Part shown: in pieces, positions 1 through 8,638 of the stretch
Position numbering within the stretch: the first letter of the stretch is position 1
Layout of the letters: every line of letters starts with the position of its first letter
Assembly: GCF_018372215.1 (NCBI RefSeq)
Contig: NZ_JAHAJN010000006.1
Coordinates: 25,846-89,845 of the forward strand
Source of the DNA: Negativicoccus succinicivorans
Lineage (GTDB): Bacteria > Bacillota > Negativicutes > Veillonellales > Negativicoccaceae
Length of the DNA stretch: 64,000 nucleotides
Direction: 5' to 3'
Translations under genes and position numbers: made by a program
The notes under the pieces: generated by a model
What the model saw: only the letters and a program-made list of their open reading frames with translations
What the model was told of the DNA's origin: nothing
Databases searched by the model: none

Positions 1-1905
1 TCCGTTTCCAATAGCAAGTCCATCCTGCTTACCATTATCGACTTTTGCACCATTCCCAATAGCGACAGATCCTTTACCTGTTGAGACCGCATTTTTTCCG
101 ATCGCAACGGCGTTTTTACCCGTCGCGCCGTCGTTATTCCAGTTCGTTCCGTCAGGATTTGCGCTGTCATCCGAGTTGACGGAAAAATAATGAATCGCGC
201 CTTTGTCTATTTTGGTATTCAATGCTTTTAGCTGGGCTACGTTCACCGCGTCGGTATTCTCCGTCCCTGCTGCAACATTGATAATCTGTCTAGTAATATT
301 CTTTTCCCCATCTCCAACAGAAACGGCCGCTCTTGTGGATTTCCATGTGGAGGTTTCCTTCGCACCGGCTCCCATCGGGTCATAACCGACTTTGCCCGCT
401 TTACCGTAACTCAAAGATCCCGAAGTGCCTACATGGGATTCACTCCCCAAGGCCACACCACCTTCTATATCTGCGCTGGTATTCGCGCCGAGAGTGACCG
501 CGTCTTTCGCATAAGCTACCGAATGAAATCCGAGAGCCGTGGCGTTAGTATAAAACGCGCTGGCTTGACTTCCGACTGCCGTACCGCCGTCAGAGACCGT
601 ATTACCGTCTCCCACCGAGGCGCTGCCCAATGCCGTCGCGTTTTTGCCGTATACTTTGGCTTGCGGTCCTACAGCAGTGCTACTATAGGAGTCGCCATTG
701 TTTTTGAAATATTCGTTACCGGCTTTTGTATAATTCTCTTTCTCCGCGTCAGATAATTTCTCATAAGCTTCTTCTGTAATTTTTTCTCCGGCAACAAAGG
801 CCTTGTTGCCGATAGCAATAGATTCTTTCGCTTCTGCACGCGCCTGATAGCCGAGGGATATCGCCTCCGCAAAAGGAGTTCGTGCTTCTCTGCCGATGCC
901 GATGGAGTTTTCACCGGGTACATCAGAATCCATACCCATGGCAACCGCGTAATTGTGCGCTTTGCTGCCCACCCCAATAGCGACCGATCCCTCACCTGCT
1001 TCAATACGGCTCCCCAAAGCAACCGATTGCATGCCGGCTTTCGAATAATTACCGATGACGGCAGCGTTTTCATGCACTTCACTGTTTCCACCGATGACAA
1101 TGCTGTCCGTATCATAAGCGTGAGAGTCGCTACCAATGGCAACCATATTGCCTTCCCCGTTAAATTGTGTCATTGGATCTGATGTTCCTACAGTGACACC
1201 AGAACCGATAGCAACGCTCTTATTTGTGTAGACCTTTGCTTGGTTTCCGACTGCAATGGAATTCTCGCCGAAATAACCCGCTGTCTCTGCTGCATTGCCG
1301 ATAGCGATAGCATTCTTCTGTAAAGCCGTACTCCTGTAACCAATAGCGACATTGTTTTCCCCCACAGAAGCAGCTTCCGTACCGATAGCAATTTTATTCG
1401 GTCCATTAGGGCCTGCAAATGCCTTCCAACCGAGGACAAGATCCCCTTTTGAATGAGCTCGCGACCCGGTCCCGAGAACGGTCGAATATTCTGCCAACGC
1501 CGTTGTCTTGAATCCTATACCGATAGCGCCATTCGCGGATCCTTTTGCTTCTGCGCCGATATTGATGAAGTTAGCGGCGGGGTTTGTAGGAGGATTATAG
1601 TTCGATTTTAAATCAACGAAGGATGTTAGAAAGTGACCTCTCTGAAAATCCACTGCTTCTATCCTCTTGCTCGTATCCACGGCTACGGTAACATAGTGCG
1701 TTTTTCCATCGTCCGTGGGATCCGCGGCATAAACCGTCCCCACCGGAAAAAGCACGTTCCCCAAAAGAACCGCCAGCACGGATGCCGCAAACACGCTGCC
1801 TTTGGCCCAGCATGAAGCGCTTTTAGCATGCGAGCTCGCTAACTCTGAAGTGACAACCCAGCAATTTTTGACTTTGCTCCAAATCAACTTGTAAATTTTA
1901 TTCAC
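1..1905 (-). CDS. Trimeric autotransporter adhesin (YadA-like), N-terminal 635 residues, cut by the window edge
   Basis: An uninterrupted reading frame runs from a GTG at 1903-1905 to base 1. The GTG is preceded by GGAGG (1911-1915) at good spacing. The protein begins VNKIYKLIWSKVKNCWVVTS, the extended signal peptide region (ESPR) typical of large type V secreted proteins, followed by a hydrophobic stretch and a cleavage site near VYAAD. Then come many YadA-head repeats of the form (A/S)(I/V)AIG, such as NAIAIGNAA and KSVAIGSG, and a neck-like NTDAVNVAQLKAL near residue 565. After the neck a second block of head repeats begins. The stalk and membrane anchor must lie left of the window. It probably acts as a trimeric surface adhesin; the ligand cannot be read from the sequence. 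The ESPR is nearly the same as in the neighbouring adhesin, so the two are probably paralogues. Confidence 0.9.
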   Translation of the reverse strand, partial: MNKIYKLIWSKVKNCWVVTSELASSHAKSASCWAKGSVFAASVLAVLLGNVLFPVGTVYAADPTDDGKTHYVTVAVDTSKRIEAVDFQRGHFLTSFVDLKSNYNPPTNPAANFINIGAEAKGSANGAIGIGFKTTALAEYSTVLGTGSRAHSKGDLVLGWKAFAGPNGPNKIAIGTEAASVGENNVAIGYRSTALQKNAIAIGNAAETAGYFGENSIAVGNQAKVYTNKSVAIGSGVTVGTSDPMTQFNGEGNMVAIGSDSHAYDTDSIVIGGNSEVHENAAVIGNYSKAGMQSVALGSRIEAGEGSVAIGVGSKAHNYAVAMGMDSDVPGENSIGIGREARTPFAEAISLGYQARAEAKESIAIGNKAFVAGEKITEEAYEKLSDAEKENYTKAGNEYFKNNGDSYSSTAVGPQAKVYGKNATALGSASVGDGNTVSDGGTAVGSQASAFYTNATALGFHSVAYAKDAVTLGANTSADIEGGVALGSESHVGTSGSLSYGKAGKVGYDPMGAGAKETSTWKSTRAAVSVGDGEKNITRQIINVAAGTENTDAVNVAQLKALNTKIDKGAIHYFSVNSDDSANPDGTNWNNDGATGKNAVAIGKNAVSTGKGSVAIGNGAKVDNGKQDGLAIGNG

Positions 1906-1982
1906 GATACCCTCCAAAACAAACGACTCTCTCCTGAATAACCAATTAATAAGTTATACACAATGTCTTTATAATTGTGTTT

Positions 1983-2011
1983 ATTATAAAGCATATTGAC
2001 TTCCAAATCAA
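1983..2011 (-). promoter_or_regulatory. Sigma-70-type promoter of the first adhesin
   Basis: On the minus strand TTGATT (2006-2011) and TATAAT (1983-1988) are separated by exactly 17 bases, about 80 bases before the GTG start. The match is good; no experiment supports it. Confidence 0.6.
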
Positions 2012-2412
2012 ATATATTCCATGCTTCAGCATAGTAAACGGACCTATGCAACCACGCATGCATATGTTTTATTATGGAAATGTAATAATTAAAGCATGCC
2101 ACACCGGTAAACAAGATATCTTTACGAGAAAGAATTTTTGAATAGCAAAAGTTCATTGCTTTTACAAAAATGGAGAAAATATAATTTATTTCTGCTTTAG
2201 GATAAACGGTCCATGAATGTGGGGTGTCGATTAAACTCGCGAAACCAAAGGTACGTATCCGCGCGCAACGGTAAAATCTCGTACTGACGCATGATTTTTT
2301 CTTCCACTTCCGCTCACGTGCGCTTTCCATCAGTTTCCAACGCTTTTCCCAACAAGCGAAAGAGCCTTTCGTTGTTGCGTCAATACGCCTTAAAAACACA
2401 AATTTCCCTATG
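2012..2412. other. Intergenic stretch between the two adhesins
   Basis: About 400 bases with no convincing gene on either strand. Open frames here lack ribosome binding sites and have no recognisable protein features. It holds the upstream region of the left adhesin promoter; nothing else was seen. Confidence 0.5.
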
Positions 2413-2447
2413 CAAAAAGGGCCGTGGCTAAGCACCGCGACCCTTTT
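2413..2447 (-). terminator. Intrinsic terminator after the second adhesin
   Basis: An imperfect hairpin, AAAAGGGTCGCGG pairing with CCGTGGC..CCCTTTTT, lies 34 bases past the stop codon at 2481. A T run follows on the minus strand. Confidence 0.65.
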
Positions 2448-2480
2448 CCGTTGGGCGAGGAATCTTTTCGTCACTGTTCG

Positions 2481-5400
2481 TTATTTCCCTGCCATGAGTT
2501 TTTGCATCTGTTGTTTCAAAATTTCGATTTCGTTCCTCATCTCTTTGTTTTCATTCTTGATTTCTCTGTTTTCGTCCTGCATCTGCGCGTTCGCTGTTTT
2601 CAGCTCTTGGATTTCGTTCGCCATAACAACTCTGGAAGTCGATACATTGTTGCCCTGTCCGAGTTTGACGGAAACGCCCGCGTTCACCATGTTTTCACCG
2701 CCGCCGAAGGAGCCGCCGACGCTGAACATGGTGTCTTCATTCGGACGGTAGTACGCGCCGATGGCGACGGCGTTCGCGCCGCTGTAATTGCCGTAGCCGG
2801 CCGCGAAGTCCCATTTGTCATCACGATCAAAGTCGAGCGGATGGAGGGCGGCAAGCGCAGCCGCGCCCGCGCCGACGCGGTCGACACGGTTGCCCAGTTC
2901 TCCGATACGACCGCCCATGTCGTAAATGTTATTTTCCAACTTGGTGATGTTGGTCGTATTGGCGTCGACCTGCTTGTCCAAGACGGTCAGGTTCTGACTT
3001 GCCGTGTTTTCGGCTTTGATGTAGTTACCGTCTTTTTCAATTCTTGTTTCGTTGTAAACGGTGCCGCCCGTGACGATGCCTTTATTGTCTTTCTCGACCT
3101 TACCGTCCGTCTTGACGTTCAGCTTGTATTCGTTGCTGCCGTCTTCTTGCGCTTTAGCTTCTACGGTTACGGTGTCACTGTCCACGATGGTGTTTCGCGT
3201 GTCTTTGGTCGCGACGGTTACTTGCTGTTTTTTATCATTGCTGTCCGTAAGGAAAATCGTGGTCGTGTTGTTGTCATTTTCTTTGCCTTCCAGCGTGTAG
3301 ATGGTATCGGTATTCACTGCGCCCTTAAGATCTTTCAGGTCCACGCTGCCGGTGACTTCATTGTCTTTCGTATCTTTCACGGAAAGTTTCAACGTGCTCC
3401 CGTTGAGGGATAGCGCGTTGGTATCCGCTTTCAACGTCGTATCGTCGAAGCTGTCAGTAATATTCTTTGCGGCCGCTTTTAATTGCGCGACGTTGACCGC
3501 GTCGGTGTCTTTCGTACCCGCGGCGACGCCCGTGATCTGACGAGTCGCATCCTCATTTCCTACCGAAACGGCCGCCAACTCGCCTTTTACCGTGGCTTTT
3601 ACACCTTTATCTTCATGAAGATATACGGTTTCCGCATCCGCTTTGCCGCGATCCGCCACGGAATCGCTGCCGAGAGCTACGCCGCTTTCGACGGTGGTGT
3701 TGGCGTTATGGCCGATGACGGTGGCGTTCTTAACGTTCGTTTCCGCGTTTTCATCCGCCGAACCGAGAACGATGCTTCCGTCGGCTGCCGTCAGTTTTCT
3801 CTTGTCGCCGAGAAGAACCGCGCCGGTCGTGTTTTTCACTTCATTGTCCGAGCCGATCATGGTGACATGAGTGACATTTTCCGCTTTATTTTTGAAACCG
3901 TCCACGAGGTTATAGGTGCTTACCTTATCCTTAGTTCCCGTGAGGGTATTATTGACGCCCATAATCTGAGACGCTCTGGTGTAGTCCGCAGTATTACCGC
4001 CGCCGACTACCATGGTCGAGCCGCCGGATTCGCTGTCAATGGTTCCTTGACGGAGTTTTTCAATTAACTCGTCCGGCGTAGCCGCGCCGCTGGTAACGCC
4101 GTTAGGAACTCCGGAAATGCTCTTGATCGAGTTGGTCACTTTATTTCCCGCGCCAAAAATCAAAGTGCCGTTCGTATTTTCTGTCACGTTAGCGAGACCG
4201 ACAATGCTGTTGGAAATGCCTGCCGAACCCGTATGTCCTTTGGACTGGATCGTATTCAAAGAGCCGACGACGGTGGAGCCGAAGTTTTGTGATCCATAAC
4301 GCAAGCTGTTCATTCCGCCTTTCGCCGTGAAGCTGCCGGTGCTGATGGAGTAAGCGCCGATCATCGTGCCGAAAATACCCTTATTAAAGGTATTCGTGCC
4401 CACGGTGGTCTGGTTGATGTGGTTGGCTTCCCCATTCGTTCCATCCGTAATATCGGTTCCGCCCATCGTGCCCAAGTAGGTATGCGCGCCGATCTGGATG
4501 CTGCCGGTGCGGGCGAAAGAGTAAGCGCCGATAGCCACTCCTGTCGCGGACCGCTGCGGATCATTCAGCGTGCCAAAGCCTAAATATTTTTCCTGTTTTC
4601 CGTTACCATTGATGACATTCGATTTTTTGCCGATCGCCACGCCGCCGGACAAGTTCGCGTTCGATGATACTCTGGCTTCGTCACCGATCGCTACGGTGCT
4701 TAACGAATCGGCGCTCGCGGCATGACCGATCGCAACAGCGTTCGCCCCCTCCGCGAGGGCATTGTGTCCGATCACTGTGACATCTTCTACTTTGATTTCT
4801 TTAACGGTATCGGAAACCCCGAGGACGACGCTGCCGTTAGCTTTCGTTAATTTTCTCTTATCACCGAAAACGAGCGCATTCTTCGTATCGGTGACTTGGT
4901 TTTCCGAGCCGATAACAGATACATGACTGATGTTTGTGCCCACATTTTTGAAACCGTTAAGAAGATTGTAATCGCTTGCGGCATTTTCCGCGCCGGTCAG
5001 CGTATTATTGACGCCCATCAGCTGGGAGGCCTTGGCATAATTCGCTTTATTTCCCCCGCCGATGGCAAGAACGGCGCCACCGCCATTGGAAGATTTTACC
5101 GTATTACGGAGTTTATCCGCCAAATCCTTGGCGGAAGCTCCGCCACCCGTAATCCCGGAAAGTGTACCTATTGAATTTTCAATTTCATTCCCCGCGCCAA
5201 AAATCAGCGCGCCATTCGCGTTATTCGTTCTGTTCGCAATGCCCACCACACTGTTGGCGATTCCGGATAACTTGTCTGATGAACCGTCAGATTCGATACT
5301 GTTGAGCGAGCCTACAATACTGGCTCCCATATTTTGTATGCCATAGGGCGAGAAACGGCTACCATTGTATTTCCCTGAAATAATCGAATACGTCCCGAGG

Positions 5401-6008
5401 ACGGAGGAAAACGCGCCCTGATTATAGCTGTTCGCGCCGATTGTCGTGGCATTAATGTTGATGTTTTTCGATTTCACTTTTTGCACATCGGAGCCGTCGA
5501 CGTCTGTATCTCCCAATTTTCCTATGTATTTATGGTCGCCGATCATGGTGCTTCCGGACCGGGCATACGCGTTCTGCCCGATAGCGATGCTGCTCGCCAA
5601 CTTTGTCACATCTTCCTGATTAAATTTGAAAAGTTTTTCCTGATTTCCCCACAGATTTTCGACAAAGGCGTTCTTGCCTATGGCAACGCTGCCTTCCTGC
5701 ATGACATAATCATCAATTTGCACATGATCGCCAATCGCAACCGCCCCGTTTTTGCCGTTATTATTCCGTAACGAAATGCCATTGCCGATTTGGACATTCT
5801 GGTTGCCCGGTTCGACGAAGGTCGTCACTCCGTCAATCGCCGCGTATGCCACGCCGGGGATGAAACCCAACGCAAGAACCGCCATGACGGCCGCGATGGA
5901 TTTTCTTTGCCGACTTGCGGCCGCTTTCCCGTGGCCTTTCGCGATTTCAGATGTCACTACCCAAGCGCCCTTTACCTTACTCCACACAAGTTTGTAGATT
6001 TTGTTCAT
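2481..6008 (-). CDS. Trimeric autotransporter adhesin with duplicated head and C-terminal coiled-coil tail (1175 aa)
   Basis: The protein starts with an ESPR (MNKIYKLVWSKVKGAWVVTS) and a signal peptide ending near GVAYA. The start is backed by GGAGA upstream. Two related head blocks of about 310-320 residues follow, roughly 85-400 and 410-735. Both contain GxNSYNxG/GTNTFNKG, VGSLN(S/T)I, LIFGAGN, MGVNNTLTG and FGDKRKLT/LGDKRKLT. Next comes a neck-like segment with NVAQLKA, a stalk, and a YadA membrane anchor (residues about 1030-1115, GAGAAALAALHPLDF to SVKLGQ). It then continues for about 60 residues of predicted coiled coil (ANEIQELKTANAQMQDENRE...). In classical family members the protein ends with the anchor, so this tail should hang into the periplasm. 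It is probably an outer-membrane adhesin; the ligand is unknown. Confidence 0.93.
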   Translation of the reverse strand: MNKIYKLVWSKVKGAWVVTSEIAKGHGKAAASRQRKSIAAVMAVLALGFIPGVAYAAIDGVTTFVEPGNQNVQIGNGISLRNNNGKNGAVAIGDHVQIDDYVMQEGSVAIGKNAFVENLWGNQEKLFKFNQEDVTKLASSIAIGQNAYARSGSTMIGDHKYIGKLGDTDVDGSDVQKVKSKNININATTIGANSYNQGAFSSVLGTYSIISGKYNGSRFSPYGIQNMGASIVGSLNSIESDGSSDKLSGIANSVVGIANRTNNANGALIFGAGNEIENSIGTLSGITGGGASAKDLADKLRNTVKSSNGGGAVLAIGGGNKANYAKASQLMGVNNTLTGAENAASDYNLLNGFKNVGTNISHVSVIGSENQVTDTKNALVFGDKRKLTKANGSVVLGVSDTVKEIKVEDVTVIGHNALAEGANAVAIGHAASADSLSTVAIGDEARVSSNANLSGGVAIGKKSNVINGNGKQEKYLGFGTLNDPQRSATGVAIGAYSFARTGSIQIGAHTYLGTMGGTDITDGTNGEANHINQTTVGTNTFNKGIFGTMIGAYSISTGSFTAKGGMNSLRYGSQNFGSTVVGSLNTIQSKGHTGSAGISNSIVGLANVTENTNGTLIFGAGNKVTNSIKSISGVPNGVTSGAATPDELIEKLRQGTIDSESGGSTMVVGGGNTADYTRASQIMGVNNTLTGTKDKVSTYNLVDGFKNKAENVTHVTMIGSDNEVKNTTGAVLLGDKRKLTAADGSIVLGSADENAETNVKNATVIGHNANTTVESGVALGSDSVADRGKADAETVYLHEDKGVKATVKGELAAVSVGNEDATRQITGVAAGTKDTDAVNVAQLKAAAKNITDSFDDTTLKADTNALSLNGSTLKLSVKDTKDNEVTGSVDLKDLKGAVNTDTIYTLEGKENDNNTTTIFLTDSNDKKQQVTVATKDTRNTIVDSDTVTVEAKAQEDGSNEYKLNVKTDGKVEKDNKGIVTGGTVYNETRIEKDGNYIKAENTASQNLTVLDKQVDANTTNITKLENNIYDMGGRIGELGNRVDRVGAGAAALAALHPLDFDRDDKWDFAAGYGNYSGANAVAIGAYYRPNEDTMFSVGGSFGGGENMVNAGVSVKLGQGNNVSTSRVVMANEIQELKTANAQMQDENREIKNENKEMRNEIEILKQQMQKLMAGK

Positions 6009-6224
6009 GTTTGTCTCCTATACTTTTTTGAATTCTTTCCGAATCACCATTTTGTCCGATAGAAAATGAACCTTCCGAAGGACTTCCAGATATGCTTTCT
6101 TGCATACTTTATCGTCTTGGAGTAAGCACTTCCTTTCATAAAGACTTGCGTTTGCTTGGAAATTGTGACTATTTCCGGCAACCTCTTTGCGATCTTAACG
6201 CATAATTATGATTCTATATACAAA

Positions 6225-6276
6225 TACTTATCTATATTATAGGTCGATTATACTTATCTATATTATAGGTCGATTA
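6225..6276. repeat. Perfect 26-bp tandem duplication upstream of the second adhesin
   Basis: Bases 6225-6250 and 6251-6276 are identical, with unit TACTTATCTATATTATAGG plus TCGATTA. On the minus strand each unit holds a TATAAT, so the duplication doubles a possible -10 box about 220-265 bases before the adhesin start. No good -35 was found for either copy. Confidence 0.85.
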
Positions 6277-6377
6277 CAGATTAATTCCCCCCCTATCTCT
6301 ATATAAATTTCGCATGTTATATATGATTTTAACGCATTGGTACGTGAGCATGCATTCTAAGCGCTGACAGAATTTGA

Positions 6378-6412
6378 GGGATCCGCCTTTGTGATAACGG
6401 ATGCCCGTTTTT
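6378..6412 (+). terminator. Orphan plus-strand terminator-like hairpin
   Basis: GGGATCCG (6378-6385) can pair with CGGATGCCC (6398-6406) with one bulge, followed by GTTTTT. No plus-strand gene lies upstream inside the 6009-6607 gap, so it may end a small RNA or act as a leader attenuator. It may also be chance. The rest of this gap holds the 26-bp duplication and an AT-rich probable promoter zone. Confidence 0.35.
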
Positions 6413-6607
6413 GTAGTCGAAAGAATAAAAAAAGAACCTCTTAACAGATTCCTTGTGTTTTATTCTTTATAAAAACAGTTTTCTAAATCTAAAACTTATG
6501 GTATTCTAATCACAAATGGTTTTGTCAGATGCCATGGTTGATTCTGCAAAAAATACACGCGGCATTCGCGACAAAAACGGAAAGCGTTACCAGAAAGGGG
6601 TGCTACT

Positions 6608-7012
6608 ATGGATGAAAACAACCGAAAGTCGGAACAGGTAAACGAGGAAGTTGATTCTTCAGTAATGGATGATGCCACCGCGAAGGAGACCGAATCGCAG
6701 GCGGAACCGGTAGAGGAACGCATCATCGAAAGGACGACGATCATCAAAGAAGTCCCTGTGAACAAAGGTGTAAATCGGGTAGTGTATATCCTGTTAGCTT
6801 TTTTCTTCGGTACGATCGGAGTGCATCGTTTTTATGCGGGCCATGCTTTTGCTGGAATATGCTATCTTCTTTGCAGCATCATCGGCTGGAGCCTGACATG
6901 GTTCTTAGGAATCGGCTTTATTATATTGGGCATTGAACTGATATTTTGTCTGTATGACATCGTGCGGGCCGCTTTCGCATCCGCAGATGCGAACGGCCAG
7001 ATCCATGTATAA
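6608..7012 (+). CDS. TM2-domain membrane protein (134 aa)
   Basis: A GAAAGGGG ribosome binding site precedes the ATG. The first 50 residues are acidic and polar with no signal peptide. The rest is a TM2 domain: a first membrane helix (VVYILLAFFFGTIGVHRFYAG), a short turn with the family's conserved G.HRFY pattern, and a second helix pair (ICYLLCSIIGW, GFIILGIELIFCLYDIVR). TM2 proteins are small inner-membrane proteins, often with a soluble N-terminal part, and their function is mostly unknown. It stands alone between the adhesins and the DUF2254 gene and converges on the latter at the shared terminator. Assignment to the domain is firm; no function can be given. Confidence 0.85.
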   Translation: MDENNRKSEQVNEEVDSSVMDDATAKETESQAEPVEERIIERTTIIKEVPVNKGVNRVVYILLAFFFGTIGVHRFYAGHAFAGICYLLCSIIGWSLTWFLGIGFIILGIELIFCLYDIVRAAFASADANGQIHV

Positions 7013-7096
7013 GCCGACATACCGATTTAATGGGTACGGTTCAGGTGCATGTTTTTCTTTTCTTTAGCTTTTTCAAATGATCAATAACGGAACACG

Positions 7097-7130
7097 AAAA
7101 AGACCGTGAATGTGCGTTCACGGTCTTTTT
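7097..7130. terminator. Bidirectional intrinsic terminator
   Basis: AAAAAGACCGTGAA pairs with TTCACGGTCTTTTT and serves the converging TM2 and DUF2254 genes. It belongs to a small family of near-identical hairpins in this window (see 8556 and 13445). Confidence 0.85.
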
Positions 7131-7172
7131 GTTTCGCGGAATAATCCGCATCCTCTTTGATTAACCTTTTTT

Positions 7173-8459
7173 CTAAGCTGCGTGTTCTTCAAGCTTCTGT
7201 TTGATCGCTTTGAACTTATTCAGATGCACTTCGTGGCTAAAGTTTTCTGTCAATATTTCATACGAGGCATCAAAAAATTTCTTGACATCTTTTTTAGCGC
7301 TCATCCCCGCCATCATATAAATGATATAAATGCCCTGTAAAATCGCCTTGGTCACCATCGGATCTCCACCGGAGTAGGAAATAATCTGGCTGAATGCAAG
7401 GTATAACTCATCTTCGACAGAATAACTTTGGTAGATTATTTTGGTATCTTCACCTTCTTTGAGAACTATAAATTGATTATCTGTGGCCAAGAGCTTCCCC
7501 AGCAACGATGACATTTTATTGATACATGTAATCGCGGTATTGGGATCATTTATCCCGGGGCTCAACGCCATGTTCGCAATTTCGGTAAGTTTGACAATGC
7601 CCTGATGATAGTCTTCTTCTTCATTGTTGTACATGTTTATTAAAAACAATGCACTGATTTTTTCTTTCAGCTCTTCCGTTTTTTCAGTATTTAATTCCCC
7701 TTGAAAAATTTTTAAATCGCCCAAGGATTCGCCTTCGGCTGCGTATTCACTAATTCTCTTATCGATGACCAGCTCCGCTTTGATCCCTTTAAGCTCTTTT
7801 AAAATATCATCCTCATTTATTTTGAACAGATACCCCGAACTCCCTGCTACGATAGGGATCTCGGTTGCTTGTTCATCTTCTTTATAATGTTCCGCCTTTT
7901 TTCTGAGTTCTACCTGTTCGTCAATAAGCTTGTCACAGTCAGCATAGACCGCTTCGATAATATTTGAAATTTTAATGTTATCGATAACCTGTTTGGAAAA
8001 CGTGATAAACCCCATCATTGCAATGATGAGATACGCGATCCCGAAACTTCCGGCAACGACACGTTGATCCGGTCCGAGACCTTGTAAAAGCAAAATACTG
8101 ATCGCGGAATAAAAGAAGCCGCTGACAAATACACCGTATAAACCGATCACTCCCGTTCTGTCGATAAACGCTTGCAGCATCCGCGGCGATATGCTGCTGC
8201 TGTATTTGTTGAGCACAGTAACAATAATGGTAAAACAAAAAATGCTGATGGTTAAAAATACACCCGAGATGTTCGAAAGAAAATCAACAGACACTTCCAC
8301 CGACAGCAGTAACGACCTCGGGATATAGGATTTCATGAAAGGATATCTGAGATCAAAAAACCAAGTGATTAAAAGAAGTAATAACGTCCAAATGATAAAC
8401 TTTGACATCTTTAAAAGGTTTTTTTGATTAAAAAACCACATCCTGATTTCAGATACCAT
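7173..8459 (-). CDS. DUF2254 family membrane protein (428 aa)
   Basis: The start at 8459 (MVSEIRMWFFNQ) is chosen over an upstream ATG because AGGAGG lies five bases before it. The N-terminal half has about four membrane helices (SKFIIWTLLLLLITWFF, LSNISGVFLTISIFCFTIIV, IGLYGVFVSGFFYSAISILL, SFGIAYLIIAMMGFITF). The C-terminal half is soluble and mixed alpha/beta, with the motif MALSPGINDPNTA that is typical of DUF2254. This family is widespread and its biochemical role is unknown. The gene stands as a single transcription unit between two related terminators. The left-hand neighbour converges on it and the right-hand neighbour is the restriction island, so context gives little help. Confidence 0.85.
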   Translation of the reverse strand: MVSEIRMWFFNQKNLLKMSKFIIWTLLLLLITWFFDLRYPFMKSYIPRSLLLSVEVSVDFLSNISGVFLTISIFCFTIIVTVLNKYSSSISPRMLQAFIDRTGVIGLYGVFVSGFFYSAISILLLQGLGPDQRVVAGSFGIAYLIIAMMGFITFSKQVIDNIKISNIIEAVYADCDKLIDEQVELRKKAEHYKEDEQATEIPIVAGSSGYLFKINEDDILKELKGIKAELVIDKRISEYAAEGESLGDLKIFQGELNTEKTEELKEKISALFLINMYNNEEEDYHQGIVKLTEIANMALSPGINDPNTAITCINKMSSLLGKLLATDNQFIVLKEGEDTKIIYQSYSVEDELYLAFSQIISYSGGDPMVTKAILQGIYIIYMMAGMSAKKDVKKFFDASYEILTENFSHEVHLNKFKAIKQKLEEHAA

Positions 8460-8555
8460 ATTTTCCTCCTGCATTAAAGCATTTTTTATCATCATTATCT
8501 TATCATATCTGCTTACATTTTATCCCGATCTCCTTACGATTAATAGCGGAATACG

Positions 8556-8587
8556 AAAAGGCCGTGAATGCATTCACGGCCTTTTTT
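8556..8587. terminator. Bidirectional terminator after the restriction island
   Basis: AAAAGGCCGTGAATG pairs with CATTCACGGCCTTTTTT. It lies 50 bases past the stop of the nuclease-like gene at 8639. Sequence and left flank (GAATACGAAAA) match the hairpins at 7097 and 13445. Confidence 0.85.
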
Positions 8588-8638
8588 ATTTGAGGTCAAC
8601 ATCTCGGCGCAACAGCTCGGCTTTCAATCCCGGTGCCG

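Noticed and set aside
1902..2474. A 190-codon minus-strand frame upstream of the first adhesin
   Set aside because: It starts in the terminator region of the neighbouring gene, crosses the adhesin promoter and ends at the adhesin start; its sequence has no protein-like features.
2424..4067. Long plus-strand reading frames (329 and 194 codons) opposite the second adhesin
   Set aside because: They lie wholly inside a clear adhesin gene, have no ribosome binding sites and show only low-complexity composition caused by the repeated adhesin codons.
6225..6276. CRISPR array
   Set aside because: The two copies are directly adjacent with no spacer, only two units exist, and no cas gene is near.
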